DNA of 64,000 nt, from contig NC_058524.1 of assembly GCF_904849725.1 (NCBI RefSeq), forward strand, positions 507,268,263 to 507,332,262. Direction: 5' to 3'. The notes beneath the pieces are model-generated. The model worked only from the letters and a program-made list of their open reading frames with translations. It ran no database searches and was not told where the DNA came from. Position 1 is the first letter of the stretch. Each line of letters starts with the position of its first letter. This document shows positions 1 to 11,759 of the stretch, piece by piece. The position numbers and the translations under genes are program-made. This DNA comes from Hordeum vulgare subsp. vulgare (Eukaryota > Streptophyta > Magnoliopsida > Poales > Poaceae).

Positions 1-2069
1 GAGTCCTCATAATTCACATAGTATTTCCAGTATCACGGCCAACTAATGTCCAAAGTCAATCCACATAGGTTCGTAAATCAATTCGAAGACTCCAAGTATT
101 CACACTCATTATCCACCGGGAATCATGGTATCATGATCGAGATCATCGGGCTAAATCCAATTTACTCCGAACCATGTGTCCTTATGCATCATTAATACCC
201 TATTGGAATTACCTATTTAAATCCAATATTCAAGTCCAATAAGAACTCTTACTCGATACTCCAAGTCATTATGGTAAAATCATCAAACCACGTCAACGAT
301 TTGACAAAGTCAATTATACCACAAAGAATTATCGCTCGTGATCATAATTTTCCTACTGAATCCAAACGTACTCCAGGAACATATAGGTTATGCTACTTTG
401 TCAACTTGTTCCACCAAGTTCACCTACCTTTATAAGGCTCTTACGATTCACCAATGTAGTCTAGCTATATCCCCAAGTCAACTATCATCATTACAACAAA
501 CTTAGTCTGATACTCTATATCCGAGAACGGTCCTTCTTATGGCATCAGGGTTATGGTGCTATCTTAAGATTGAAGGATACTTATCCACTATGATCACTCG
601 TTCCATAAAGAACCCGGTGCTAAGCGGGGGTTTATCGGGGCTCAACAGGTGTTCTGGCAAATTCGTGTATGAGACACGTGGCCAGAAAGTTTGAGCCAGA
701 AGGCTTGTGGAGGTTAGTCTGGTCTAGGGAGGGTTTCCGATCTTGAGGAAAGCATAACCTATATGGGTTGCGGGTGGTTAAGCATGGCATAGTCAGTGTC
801 TTCAATGTCGCTGTCCGTCGAAGTGGATTTCTGGTGCATCTTGTCTTGCTGGTCTTCAGTTGTAGAGAAGAGTGAGTGAGTGAGAGAGAGAGAGTAGCAA
901 CACAGAGGAGAGTGCCTAAGCGGTGCTATAGTGCAAGTGCAATCAAACATGTGTTGGAAAAGTCAAATCAAACATCAAGATGAGGCAGGTGATATAACCG
1001 CATGCTTGTTGCCTAGAGCAAAAGTGCGACTTATATCAAAGCACACGTAACAAAAACAAGCAACACACAACATGGTTCCATCCGAACCATTCCACAGACT
1101 CAAATTCGTATAGGGGATTCACGACTCATCCTACCTAGGGGTTCTCGGACTTGACAGTCGTGCTTTCTTAATGTCCCGAAGAGGAGTCTGCTAAGTTTTG
1201 TGGAACTTCTCATGGTGTTGCCACGTCTCTCGTTGTTGCTCGCCGAAACGACTCAGTTTGAGTTGAAAGAATTCTTGATGACTTCTCGTGTGGTTAGTTG
1301 CCGACGAAGGTGGTTCTTCATGGCTGTCGTTGACAGGATCTTCTGTTGTCTTCATAATCTTGTCACTGTCTTCTTGCCTTCCAAGGCTCCGAGAGTTTCG
1401 AGTGGACGACCTTTATGCAATCACGTCAGCAAGGCATGATAGAGTTCCGACCCGTCACTCATGTTGATCGCGATATCAACACCTAGAGAGGGGGATGAAG
1501 AGAACTGTTTTCCTACTCATTAGGGTGGGGCGGACCAAATGGCAAGATTCTCATCCACCGGTGGTGGTCGACACAACCTTAATGTTGACAGGGTCGCTCT
1601 ATTAGAGATGTAGTTCATGGCCTTGCATATATTACGTCCTGCTAATTATCGGTGAAGGTGGCATTACCCCGGATCAGTGTCAAGGGTGTCACCATCTTCT
1701 AGGTCTTGATGTCATTGTTCCTCTTGGAGGTACTTCTGTTGATGTCGTCTGTTCGTAGCTTGTCATCCTTGTCCTTCAGTACATGGATGATTGTTTGGAA
1801 AGGTTGCTTCCTTCCAAGTTGCCCACGAGGATTTTAAGTAATCCAGTGGTCAAAGGGCATAAGGGTGATAGCGACCATTTACAAGTTTTGAAAAAGTAGA
1901 CGAGGAGTGTCACAGAATAAGGGTGGAAGGCTAAAGTATAACCTTCATTTTCTTTGAAGATTTAGGAGAGGCGAGAAATATATAGGTTTGCAAGAATTTT
2001 GAAGGGTTTGGAAAGCAGTTTTATCCTAACTAATGTTCGTGATAACTAAGGGGTTCCTGTAGTCAGGAT
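1..2069 (-). mobile_element. 5' internal region of a long-LTR (LARD/Sukkula-like) retrotransposon
   Basis: This sequence lies directly beyond the primer-binding site of the minus-strand LTR at 2089-7089, so it is the PBS-proximal internal domain, continuing off the left edge of the window. I see no long open frame and no recognisable gag or pol motif. Short frames here are low-complexity or broken. That fits the LARD class, which has LTRs of 4-5 kb and a non-coding internal domain moved by proteins from other elements. The family assignment is inference from LTR length and the absence of coding sequence. Confidence 0.6.
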
Positions 2070-2082
2070 GGCTCTGATACCA
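2070..2082 (-). other. Primer-binding site (tRNA-iMet type)
   Basis: Read on the minus strand this is TGGTATCAGAGCC, the classic complement of the 3' end of initiator methionine tRNA used by many plant LTR retrotransposons. It sits six bases from the LTR end at 2089, the expected spacing. It fixes the orientation of the element as minus. Confidence 0.85.
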
Positions 2083-2088
2083 GCTCTC

Positions 2089-2710
2089 TGGGGACCCCGA
2101 CTTACGAGTCGAGATCGCCGAATGAACGTGCTCAGTAATCCCAGAGATCAATGCTCATCGAACACACAGAAACTGAATAACGAGAGTCCTACATCCATAC
2201 ATACCGATTGATACAATAAATGGCCATTGCGGTCAAGTCTTTACATATATAGGGCCTTGAAGGCTAGCACACCAAGTTGGACCAATCGCGGAAATATTGG
2301 CCGAAAGCATGAACCCATGCCATCAGCCTTAACCTACACGCATTCTGACTGGGAAGCGTCCTAGCTCGCAGGAATGTCACCAAGTTACTCTTCACCATAT
2401 CCTTTTCTTTCATACGTGGTCAATGAAATAACCAGTGGCAAGCGAGTGAGTACTTTTAATGTACTCGCAAACAGGCCATAATATGGATAATGCAGTTGGT
2501 ATGGAAACAAGTAGTATGCAATATTGGTGGATAGGTGTTTAACTGTAAGTAAACATGATCATGGATGCATGTGCAACATAAGCTAGATGTTATTTAGAAG
2601 AATAGGTTACAGATATCAATATATATCTGTTAAGGGCTGAACACTCTAGGTTCACCCGATATGCCAAGTCACCAAACTTGGTCATATCAACTCTTTCATT
2701 TAACACCATT

Positions 2711-2751
<41 letters not shown>

Positions 2752-5700
2752 GTTTATGCGGAAACGACTGGACGTAGTTTAAGCAGCACCACCCAACTTC
2801 CTTGACCTTGGACACGGCTATTCGTATAGTTTGACACTCTACAGAGGTTGTACCCTGTACCCACAAGATCCGGGAAACTTCCGTGTCATCCACGACTCGC
2901 GGTATATAACATACCTGAGGTAAGTACGCGATCAATGCCTTTCCCCTGACGAAACTAGACAAAGAGGTCCACTTGATTGGTACACAACCCACATGATGTA
3001 CGTCTTACGAGCACCGACTCTCGACAGTATCATCCATGCGGGGACCAACGGTGTGCCCGGAACACGTAAAAACGGCATAGTCGCCCTGCTTGGCACGACC
3101 CGATCACGAGAGTGACCACACATCACTCCCGCCACTAGTAATGTGGCTCTATGCTAACACCGACGAGAGTAGTCAACAAAGTCCCGCCCCATAAAGGGGT
3201 AACGTGGTCGCACATGTAAGGTTGGGACGGTCGACACATCATAAATCTAATCCCGTTTCCGAAACCACTCACACCAAAATACACCCGGTGCACCACTTCA
3301 CCAAAAGTGGCCACCTAACTCATCATCACCCTCGTGCATTAGTGGCATCCAACGGGGTTTTCATAAACCTTTGATTTATACCATCATCATGCTCATGCTA
3401 CTACTATCTTTAGCTTTACTTGTCAACATGATATTAGCGTGACCCTCATAGGTGGTAGGATCATGCTCAAAATGCAAGTGCCCCCGGAAGAGCCATCGGT
3501 AACATCACTTCAATGATTTACCGATACTTATGATCACATGTAACGGAAATATTTGCTACACTAGCATGCAATATAACATATGCTCAATCATGGTCAAAGG
3601 GCTGCTTGCCTTTGCTCTCATAAGCCCTCGGGGTCTTCAAGGTCTTCCGCTCCAACTCCGAGTACTCCGTCTACCCGTCAACTATTCATCGGAAATAATA
3701 ACAGTACGTCACACAGCAAGCAGAAACAAAAGTGCTATATAAATAGGAGTTTTATTTTTCTTGGACCTCTGTGGTCATAAGAAAAACACCTGAAGATTGC
3801 TCTAGGAGGTTTGAACCATCGGGGATTTTTGAATGGACGGAAGGACGAATAGGTTATCTTTAAAGAAGCCTACAGAAATCATTTTGTTAAAAATGAGTGG
3901 AGGCACTCAATAAACAGAGCATGATTTTAGAAATATTTAGGAAGTTGTTTAACTGGATTTGGAGTTGACATGAATATTCTAGGGATTTTACAATTTGGAA
4001 TAAATAGCAAAAATGAGCTATTTATTTAATGGAACAGAAACAGGGTAGAGAAAAATGTCCACCTTGGCTAGGAAATTAGGGAATGATTTAATACGTCTTT
4101 GGAAATTGGAATCACTCCATTTGGAGTTGATTCGGATCCCATAGGATGTTTGCAAGGTGGGGCTAAATATATCTAGATTTGAATTTGAATAATAAGACTA
4201 AATAAAATATTCGTGGAAAAATGTGCAATGCACAGATTTGGATAGGCCATGATTTTAGGGACCTGCAGAAATTTGAATCATCAGATTTGGGCTTCGAATG
4301 GTTTTTCTATGGATTTATGAGTCTTATCAGAAAAAGAAAAGAGAGAAAACAGATGGAATCACTTAAGGTTTACACAACGCTCAGGGCGCAAAATAGCCAC
4401 TGGGTCGGCCCGACTGCACGGGCGCTGAGACGCTGCTGGCGCACTTTAGGAAATGCGCCTTTCAAGCAAGGAGGCGGAAAGATGGCGGTGCGCCTCCACT
4501 TACGGGGCTCGGCCCGACCCTGGCTACGGCTGACGAGCGGGGCCCACACGCCAGGTCCATCCCCTACTTCGCATGGGTAGAGGACGACCAGGGGAAGCAA
4601 GCGAGTCGCGTGCCGGCGCTTGCCCCCTGTGGCACGAGCCACCTCCGGCGAAGCTCAGCACATCGGCAAGCTCGGGTGGCCACGCCGCGTCGGACCAGGC
4701 CCTACGCACCGGCGGGGAGGGGCTGCAGCGGCGCCAGCTGGGATGGCCGTGAGGGAGGCAGCCGGCCCTCACGGGCCTCGGGCGTGCGGGTCCTAGGGAG
4801 GAGATGGGGGCGCTGAGGGGGATGCGCAACAACGGGGAGGATTCACCGGAGAGCCCAGGGGCGAGGGGGAGCCCTCGTTGCTCGTTCTGGAGATGCTCCC
4901 GGCGAGAGAGCTTCAGCCATAGCCGGCCATGAAGGAGGGGAGAGAGCTCGAGAGGAGGAGAGGGAGCTCAGGAGATTTCTAGGAGGGAGGATGAGCTGAG
5001 TGGGAGCCAGAGGGCTCGGGGAAGAGGAGATAAGAGAGGGGGAGGGTGAGAGAGCTCGGGAGCTCTTCGGAGCTTCGGTGCACGGCGAGAGCACGCGTGC
5101 ATCGGATATTTGGCAGCTTCTGGGCGTCGAGGGTGGCTTGGACTGGTCAAGGGGAGCGTCCTGGCGTGCTGGGACATGCGGCCATGGATGGACCCGAGCT
5201 GCAGCAAGAGCTCAAGGTGTGGAGCACCGTTGCTGCATGCCATGGGGGTGGTCACCACGGCCACTTGAGTCTACAGGGCATCTAAGACCAGTCAAACCTG
5301 TCCAACACGTAAGGCACACATGCAGGAAGGAGTCTGAGGAGTTTGGAAGCATCTGGAGCTGGCTAGTTGGGTTTTGACTGTGGTTAAGATTCCAGCAGGA
5401 AACATGGGGCTGGCAAAGGTGGTTTTCATAGGGGAAAACTTGGGGTGAAACCATGTCTAGCAACATCTGGTATGGAAGGACTACACCACTGCAAAGTTTC
5501 AGCGCAAGAGGAGGAGAGTAGCTAGTACTTGTTGTACAAAGCTACATTTCAGCCAGAAATGAAGTTTCAGATGGGCTGCTCATATTTCCCACATGAGCAT
5601 GCTATATTTTGATATAAAATGGTGCATTAGCATGCTAGGTATGCCCTGGCAGAATGAGGGGGCTTTGGCTTAAGTAAAAGTGGGACAAGAGGGGTAAAAA

Positions 5701-7089
5701 TGGTGATCCAAGGGCGAAAATGAGAGGTGGTTACAAAGAGTTTCCCTCCAATAATTGACCAGTGTCCATGACAAAGCTACTGGAGTAAAAATGTAACTAT
5801 GGGATGCTGTTGTAGAAAGTTGCGCTCAAGGGTATAAATTTAAGGGGCCAAACCAGCCATTAAAGTGAGTGCACACAAGGTGTTTGATGAGTGGCAGTGC
5901 AATCAGATGGATTTCAATGGATATGAAACTTAACAGGATCAAATAATAGATGAAAATAAGCTAGGAAACAAATTTGGGATTTGGTGGAGAAGGTTTCCAA
6001 TGTAGACTTGGAAAATCCATGAAATGGGAAGAAATGGCTTTCTGCTTACAACACTATTCAATTCAATTCCCACAAATACAATATTTGATGGCGGGACATT
6101 ATTTGAGCACTAAAGCATGCCCAAAAAGTTTGGGGTCAATTGGATAAACTTTATAATGTAAAGTTTCCCAAAGTCAGAAATCAACATTGAGGGTTTTGAG
6201 GGTCTTGGGACAAGTTCTTCTTTTCTCCTTGATGCACCACTTGGTGTGGATGCATTATTGGAGCATGAGAACATGTCTACCAAATTTGAGCACAATTGGA
6301 GACACTTGGCAATGTAGAGTTTCTCAAATTTGGATTGGACAGATAGGGTTTTAGAATAATTAGGGGAATCAAAACAACTTGGATTGATATGAGACTTGGC
6401 AAGATCATCACACATATCATATGTGACATGCTAGAATTTTACAAGAATTTATTGAAAATATTACTTATGGAAATATTTCAAAAGCTTGAAATAGACAGGA
6501 AGGGTTTGGAGGGGTTTGCCCAATATTTTAACATGACCATGTGTTTAAACTCATATATATGTAATATATATGTCGAGTGAGTTTCCCTAAATTTTATTAA
6601 ATATTTTGAAAGCAATAAAAATAACTTTCCTTCACAAGAGACCATTTCTGGCCTCACAGGAAGGCATTTGAATAAAATAGTAAAATAACTTTTAAAATAA
6701 TAATATTGTGGTTTTGGGAAGCCATTTTGATAACGGGTTTTAAATAAAATAATTGGTGCAAAATAAATTCCTTAATTTGAGGACTTGTAGTGCAAATCCC
6801 ATCTCAGGGGTTTTGAAAGCTTAATTCAAAGAAATGCTTTTTGGTGAAAATAATATTTGGTAAAAATAGTTTCTGGTCCTAAACACATGGCATGATCGTT
6901 AGGCAGGAGTTTTGGGCTAAGGAGGTGAGTCTCGGGAGTAACAAGAATAATTAAGAATCAACACAAGCATACCATCAAGCAAGCAAACAATAGTCACTTC
7001 AAGCATCACAAGCATTCACAAAAATTTTAATTGGTCCTAATTTTTGAAATAAGTTAATTAGTCAGGAAAGCTAAACACAAGGTGTTATA
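2089..7089 (-). repeat. Long terminal repeat, about 5.0 kb, LARD/Sukkula-like
   Basis: The boundaries are set by the primer-binding site just below 2089 and a polypurine tract just above 7089. The minus-strand start reads TATAACACC where the second copy at 61415 reads TGTAACACC, so the first dinucleotide has mutated. The end reads GGGGTCCCCA. The first 1.8 kb of the LTR is shared with 61415-63255 in opposite orientation, which confirms it as a repeat. It contains a GC-rich stretch at about 4380-5290 that yields spurious open frames, and an (AC)18 microsatellite. No gene is supported inside it. Confidence 0.8.
2713..2748. repeat. (AC)18 microsatellite
   Basis: A perfect 36-bp dinucleotide run inside the long LTR. 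It is likely length-variable and a poor anchor for assembly. Confidence 0.97.
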
Positions 7090-7090
7090 G

Positions 7091-7103
7091 ACCTTACCCC
7101 CTT
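7091..7103 (-). other. Polypurine tract of the long-LTR element
   Basis: On the minus strand it reads AAGGGGGTAAGGT and lies next to the LTR start. A polypurine tract primes plus-strand DNA synthesis, so internal sequence must lie on its high-coordinate side. Confidence 0.75.
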
Positions 7104-8100
7104 AATAAAATCCCGTCCCCGAGATTTCTAGGCTAGGGGTTGGAGAGATACAAAATCTTGAGTCGGAGGTAGTCTTCATGTCCCCATGTTGCTGTTGTGG
7201 GTCTTGAGGTGCTTGATGATACGGCTTCAAATGCTTCGCACGACCTTGCTTGATCGTGAGCGGGGTGTGACAATTAGTTATGCTTGACCGAGGGTCAAGG
7301 GCTTGGTGAACTAAGTCCGTGCAAGGTTCTGTCTTGTAAGTGCATTCTAAAGTCAGAATACATGGCAAGATAGTGCGTGTGGGTTTTGGTCTCGGGGCTG
7401 CTCAAGCAGGTTAGTGACATCTAGATTTCTCGTATTAAAACATAAGGGTCAAGGCCTTTGTGTAGCTTCCTCCTGACGGGGAAGTCCTAGCCTCCCTTAT
7501 GGCAGGCAAGCTTTGGTCGGAGATGGTCTTCATCCTCGAGGGTGTTGTAGTGGTCTTCGAAGGCTTCTCATGAAAGGGTCTGGTTTGGGTCTTGCCCATG
7601 AGTCTTATGCTCGGAGACTCAGTGTTCAGTATGGCCCTACCTTCGGGGATGGTTCGCGAGGGGTTCTGGTTGGGCTGGCTACCCAAGAGTATAGACCAGT
7701 CATCCACTCCCAAGGTCTGGGGCTCGGCAAGCGAGTGAATCACCTTTAGCAGGTTTTCACCATGATCCAATTAGGACTCTCGTCCTTGATTTGTACTAAG
7801 AAGAGGTTCTTTGATTTCTCTCGCTGTCCAGGGCTTCGTCGTCTTGAATCATCGAGACTTCTTGACATCGTTGATGTAGTCGTTGCAGGATTGGTGGTAG
7901 ACGTCTTCTGCTTCCTTATCGTTGTCGTGGTTTCCCAGCCATGGCGGTTCTTTGTCTTGTCTTGGGTAGGATAGACTTTCGCTGACTTGAGGTTGCTTCA
8001 AGACTCCCACCTTCTCGAGATAACACCTCCTCTCGAGGGGCATAGAGATCGGCGTTCCTGTGGCTCGTCCAAACAGGACTAAGGTGTTCTTCCTCTTATC
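7104..8100 (-). mobile_element. 3' internal region of a long-LTR retrotransposon
   Basis: This is the polypurine-tract-proximal internal domain, on the opposite side of the LTR from the primer-binding site. It is GC-moderate with repeated TCTTC/GAAGA-type wording like the 1200-2000 stretch, but has no open frame with a recognisable domain. The right boundary is approximate, placed where the character changes near 8100. Confidence 0.5.
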
Positions 8101-8725
8101 GGGTGAATTAAGTATGTCATCCGTGAGGATAACAACATTAGAAAGGACTAATAGGACCTACATGTGCAAGAACAAATTGTTAAAAACCTAAATATTAGAA
8201 AGGTTCCTGCAATTGCACAATAATGTGCTACTCCGTCCATTCCTAACTATAAGTCTTTTTAGGGATTCCACTACAAACTACATACAGATGTAATAGGCAT
8301 ACCTTAGAGTGTATATTCACTCATTTTACTCTATATGTAGTCCGTAGTGAAATCTCTAGAAAGACCTATATTTAGGAATAGATGGAGTATTAGACAAAGG
8401 ACCATGCATGTGCAAACCTCGATTGTAAACCTCAATGCTTGCCATTGTTCCCCTGCAACAATATAAGGTAGTTATAAATCAGGTTAAGTGAGGGTTGGCA
8501 TCCTATCAGTGAAATATGTTGATGAAAAATAAACACATTGCAGATTCAACAGTTTAATTTGAGCCACATGGAAAATCCATTTATCCAAACCAAGAATGAT
8601 TAGGAACTAGGAAATATACAATCTGTGTCAGTAAGCTGCAAGTATTGCTCAAATAGGGTGTTGTTAGCCAGTGTGTGCAAGTGTGTTAGATTCACTAGGA
8701 GCATGATGTGTAAGCAATTACTCTG
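8101..8725. other. Unassigned spacer around a MITE
   Basis: Apart from the Stowaway MITE at 8231-8387 I see no gene, RNA or repeat in this AT-rich stretch. Confidence 0.5.
8231..8387. mobile_element. Stowaway-type (Tc1/mariner) MITE, 157 bp
   Basis: Terminal inverted repeats begin CTCCGTCCATTCCTA and end TAGGAATAGATGGAG, flanked by TA on both sides (8229-8230 and 8388-8389). The interior is also largely palindromic, so the whole element can fold as a hairpin. Short length, TIR sequence and TA target duplication are diagnostic of Triticeae Stowaway elements. It has no coding capacity. Confidence 0.92.
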
Positions 8726-9015
8726 GATGCTGATCCTGCAGAGCGGACACCTCCATATACTCGAGAACTGCTACATGAGTTTGATGCTTTGTTCCGGGAG
8801 CCAAAGGAATTACCCCCTCGTCGTGCTTGTGATCACCAAATTCCGTTGGTGCCAGGTGCGGTGCTAGTCAATGTATGTCCATATATATATGCACCCACCC
8901 AAAAAACTGAGATAGAGAAGAAAATATGTGAGATGATAAACAATGGAATTATTCGTTGCATCACGGGCCCCTTCGCTCCTCGAGTGCTCTTGGTTCATAA
9001 GAAGGATGGAGCGAG
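8726..9015 (+). pseudogene. Ty3/gypsy reverse transcriptase fragment (N-terminal fingers)
   Basis: An open stretch of about 95 codons encodes the start of a gypsy RT. A leader ends in FREPKELPPRRACDH. The block IPLVPGA follows, then an EIEKKICEMINNGII helix, then PFAPRVLLVHKKDG. These match in order the segment before the RT palm in Ty3/gypsy pol. The catalytic palm with the YxDD motif is absent: after KKDG the frame runs into unrelated sequence at the start of a 245-bp tandem repeat. No LTR or other pol domain adjoins it, so it is an isolated fragment. It is on the plus strand, unlike the flanking elements. Confidence 0.8.
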
Positions 9016-9057
9016 TCGAGGGTTGTACCAAGATCAACGTAGGTTCACAACAGAAAT

Positions 9058-9770
9058 ATGTTTCTCGTGTATTAAGTGCAGCAAAATTCGATTTATTCCT
9101 CACATGCATAACAATACAAAGTTGTACCCACAAGAATTGGACATCGCATTGAAGAATTGAATGAAGTAGTTAAATAAACCCCACAACAAATGAACCAGAC
9201 ATTAACTGAGCACCACATTGCACAATATAACATACTCCTAATAGAAGATCCGACAGTTAACCAAACCAAGCATGCTTAACAACTTGGAAATATAGCAATT
9301 TTATTTTTTTCTCATGTATTTAGTACAGCCAGATTCGATTTATTTCCCACATGGTAGACAATAAAAAATACACCCACAACAATCGAGTATCGCATCGCTG
9401 AATTGAACCAAACAGTTAACAAAATACGAGAACAAATGAACCAAACATTAATCGAGCACCACATTGCACAATATATAACATACTAGAAGATTAGATAGGT
9501 AACCAAACCAAGCATGCTTGACAACTTGGAAATATAGCAATTGTATTTGTTTCTCATGTATTTTGTACATCCAAATCCGATTTATTTCCCACATGGAAGA
9601 CAATAAAAAATTGCACCCAAAAGAATTGAACATCACATTGCATAATTGAACAAGAAAGTTAACTCAACATGACAACAAATTAACCAAGTAGTTAATAATT
9701 GAGCACCACATTGCATGACATGACCATATACACTAGAGGATCAGATCGCATGGTAAAAGTACATAGGACA
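9058..9770. repeat. Tandem repeat, unit about 245 bp, three degenerate copies
   Basis: Copies begin near 9061, 9310 and 9551 with variants of TTTCTCATGTATTTAGTACA. Each contains CGATTTATTTCCCACATG, then TGAGCACCACATTGCA, then (in the first two) ACCAAACCAAGCATGCTT. Divergence between copies is visible by eye. No coding function is apparent. Confidence 0.8.
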
Positions 9771-9890
9771 ATTCACTAGAGTTTGTTACGGAAAGGCAAG
9801 AGCATCACAAGCAACGAGTAAACCGAACATGCTTAACTAGCGTAGCTTGCTAACTGAATATAGGTACTTATAGTGAGCAAATAAGACAAG

Positions 9891-10442
9891 CTACTCCTCA
9901 TCGTCGGAGATATCGATGATGATTGGCTCCTTGGACAATGAACAGGGTGAGGCCTCCACATCATGGGTTCCCTCCTCGTAGTTGTAAGTTTCCTAAGCTG
10001 CTCCAGGCACCAACCTGTTGGCTCTCGAGTTGAGGTAAGCACGATCATGCTGAGAACACCAGGGGCCGTCATTTAATGCAACCAACCATGTCGCGATATC
10101 GGTGCACGATGCCTTGATGGTGGCCTCGACAGCGAGGTGATCTTCCTAGATCTGGGGCTCGACACGAATGGTTGACATCGCCACATCATCTGTGCGTGCA
10201 GCCACGAGTTGCTTATCTGTTGTGAAATGCTCCTTGAGCTCCTCGCTATACTCCATGCACACAGGTTTAGGGAGGCACTTATTTGGAGTAGGGGTTGGTG
10301 ATTTCGGTGGATGGTATCGCGCCGACGATCGGGGCATGTGGGATGTAGGAGGAGGAGGATGGGGTCGGTGTGGATTACCTGCCTGGAATAACGAGGTCGA
10401 GCTGTGTGAAGAAGGGTTACCAGTGAGGAGGCGGTGTTGCAA
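9891..10442 (-). pseudogene. Broken gene for an unrecognised acidic-tailed protein
   Basis: A single frame of about 183 codons reads from a possible ATG at 10442 to a final TAG at 9891, with two internal TAG codons (10146-10148 and 9993-9995). I do not recognise the family. The first third is rich in Pro, Ser and His. The middle has a helical, charged region containing EYSEELKEHFTTDKQLVAA. The tail ends KEPIIIDISDDEE, a hydrophobic core followed by acids that resembles a SUMO-interacting motif. The frame stays readable apart from the stops, which argues for a formerly expressed gene or transposon-borne ORF. A related-looking pseudogene lies just upstream on the same strand (10870-11505), and the two could be exons of one gene. 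Confidence 0.45.
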
Positions 10443-10869
10443 GCAAGGGGTGAAAGTTTGAACTTGTGAAGGAAGGCGGAAATAGGAGAAATATGGCTTT
10501 TGGCAAGGGGGAGGGGCGGGGAGGTAGATATGTCAACGGAAGCCGTAAATTTTTGCTCGGTGCAGCGGAAAAACTGGCGTGCAAAGTGTCATGAGACACT
10601 GTCCCTTATTCATCATCATGTATGATATGTGAACATCACGAACAATTCATAAAGCTTACCCCGTGTGTGATGGGTTTGAAAGTGCAAATTTTGGTCAAAA
10701 TGTCCCTAGTTACAATGGTCATCCACGTCATTGCATAATTTGGGTACACAAAAGAGCCTACAACACACCCAGAATTCTTAATCGAGCAAGCTCAGCAATT
10801 ACAGAGCTAGCTGACCTAAACATTACCCTAACAAATTAAAGACCGACGCTCTAAATTAAACGAATGGTA
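10443..10869. other. Spacer or possible intron between two minus-strand pseudogenes
   Basis: This stretch is GC-rich near 10490-10570 and AT-rich beyond. No open frame or known repeat is evident. It could be an intron if the flanking pseudogenes are one gene, but I could not define convincing splice sites. Confidence 0.35.
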
Positions 10870-11505
10870 CTACTCCGCCCGGCGCTCTTCGATCTCCACC
10901 GCCTCCTCCATGTCCATCTCATGCCCGACGATCTCCTAGCGAAGGGGCTCCATGGCATCCACCGCACCATACTCGGGAAGCATCTCACCATCCGCATCCG
11001 AAGTCTCTTTGGAAAAGTCTGCCATGAGCTGTGCATGGGCGGCCGCGATCTGGGCTTGGACGGGTTCCATCGTCGCAAGGTATGCCGCGAAGGAACGGGC
11101 GGCTTCTCGAACACTCTCAATGATTGCCAACTCTTCGGCCATGGGTTGTCGACCGTTGTCGGACAATGTTCGTTCGATTTGTGCGGCGACCGCCAGGAGC
11201 TAGGCATGGGCGTCCTCGACATGGTCGTAGGAGGAATCCATTTGGGCTAAGGATGCCACTGCAGAACTGACAGCTGTTGTGCGACTCTTGCCATTTGCTA
11301 TACCCATTGCAGATGTTCCTGCTGCCAGTTGAGCAGCAATAGAGGCCGTTTGGGCTGCCTTGACCTCCTAGTTGTAGATTGCGACCGCGCTCATGCAGCT
11401 TGTCAGCACGCGTATGGCAGCTGAGGCTATCTCTCGCCGGAGTGGGCCACCGAAGTTGCCCTCACGACGCCTGTCGACATCCGCATCTTTCACCCGTGAC
11501 GATAT
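10870..11505 (-). pseudogene. Broken gene for an unrecognised Ala-rich helical protein
   Basis: A continuous frame of about 210 codons ends at a TAG at 10870 and is interrupted by three TAG codons (11368-11370, 11200-11202, 10936-10938). The product would be Ala-rich and strongly helical, with stretches such as EVKAAQTASIAAQLAAGTSA, MAEELAIIESVREAARSFAA and MEPVQAQIAAAHAQLMADF, and an acidic C-terminus (MDMEEAVEIEERRAE). I do not recognise the family. The start is uncertain: an ATG near 11550 is in a different frame. No frameshift is needed across the main body. Confidence 0.45.
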
Positions 11506-11759
11506 ATCAGTGAAATGTTATTTGGGGAGCGAGCTAGTGTGCTTGACATGCCGGCTGTGGACTGTAGCCGACGCACCTTCTTGCGTAAGCCATATACGTA
11601 CTACTCCGATGGTACGGTGCTCCAAGATATTTTGTACTGCAGCTCACACAGTAGATGATAATAAACTATGTGCGATCTACTTGATTTTTCGTCTTGATTT
11701 GAAATACATAATGGGGTCAAAACGACAAAGGATGGTGTTTTAATTCCTGGAACTTTTAT

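Noticed and set aside
4221..5466. Several overlapping open frames on both strands
   Set aside because: They lie inside the GC-rich part of the 5-kb LTR and have no recognisable motif.
9058..9770. CRISPR-like array of spaced repeats
   Set aside because: Units are about 245 bp, diverged and contiguous, and the genome is a plant. The same applies to the 502-bp, 380-bp and 97-bp arrays.
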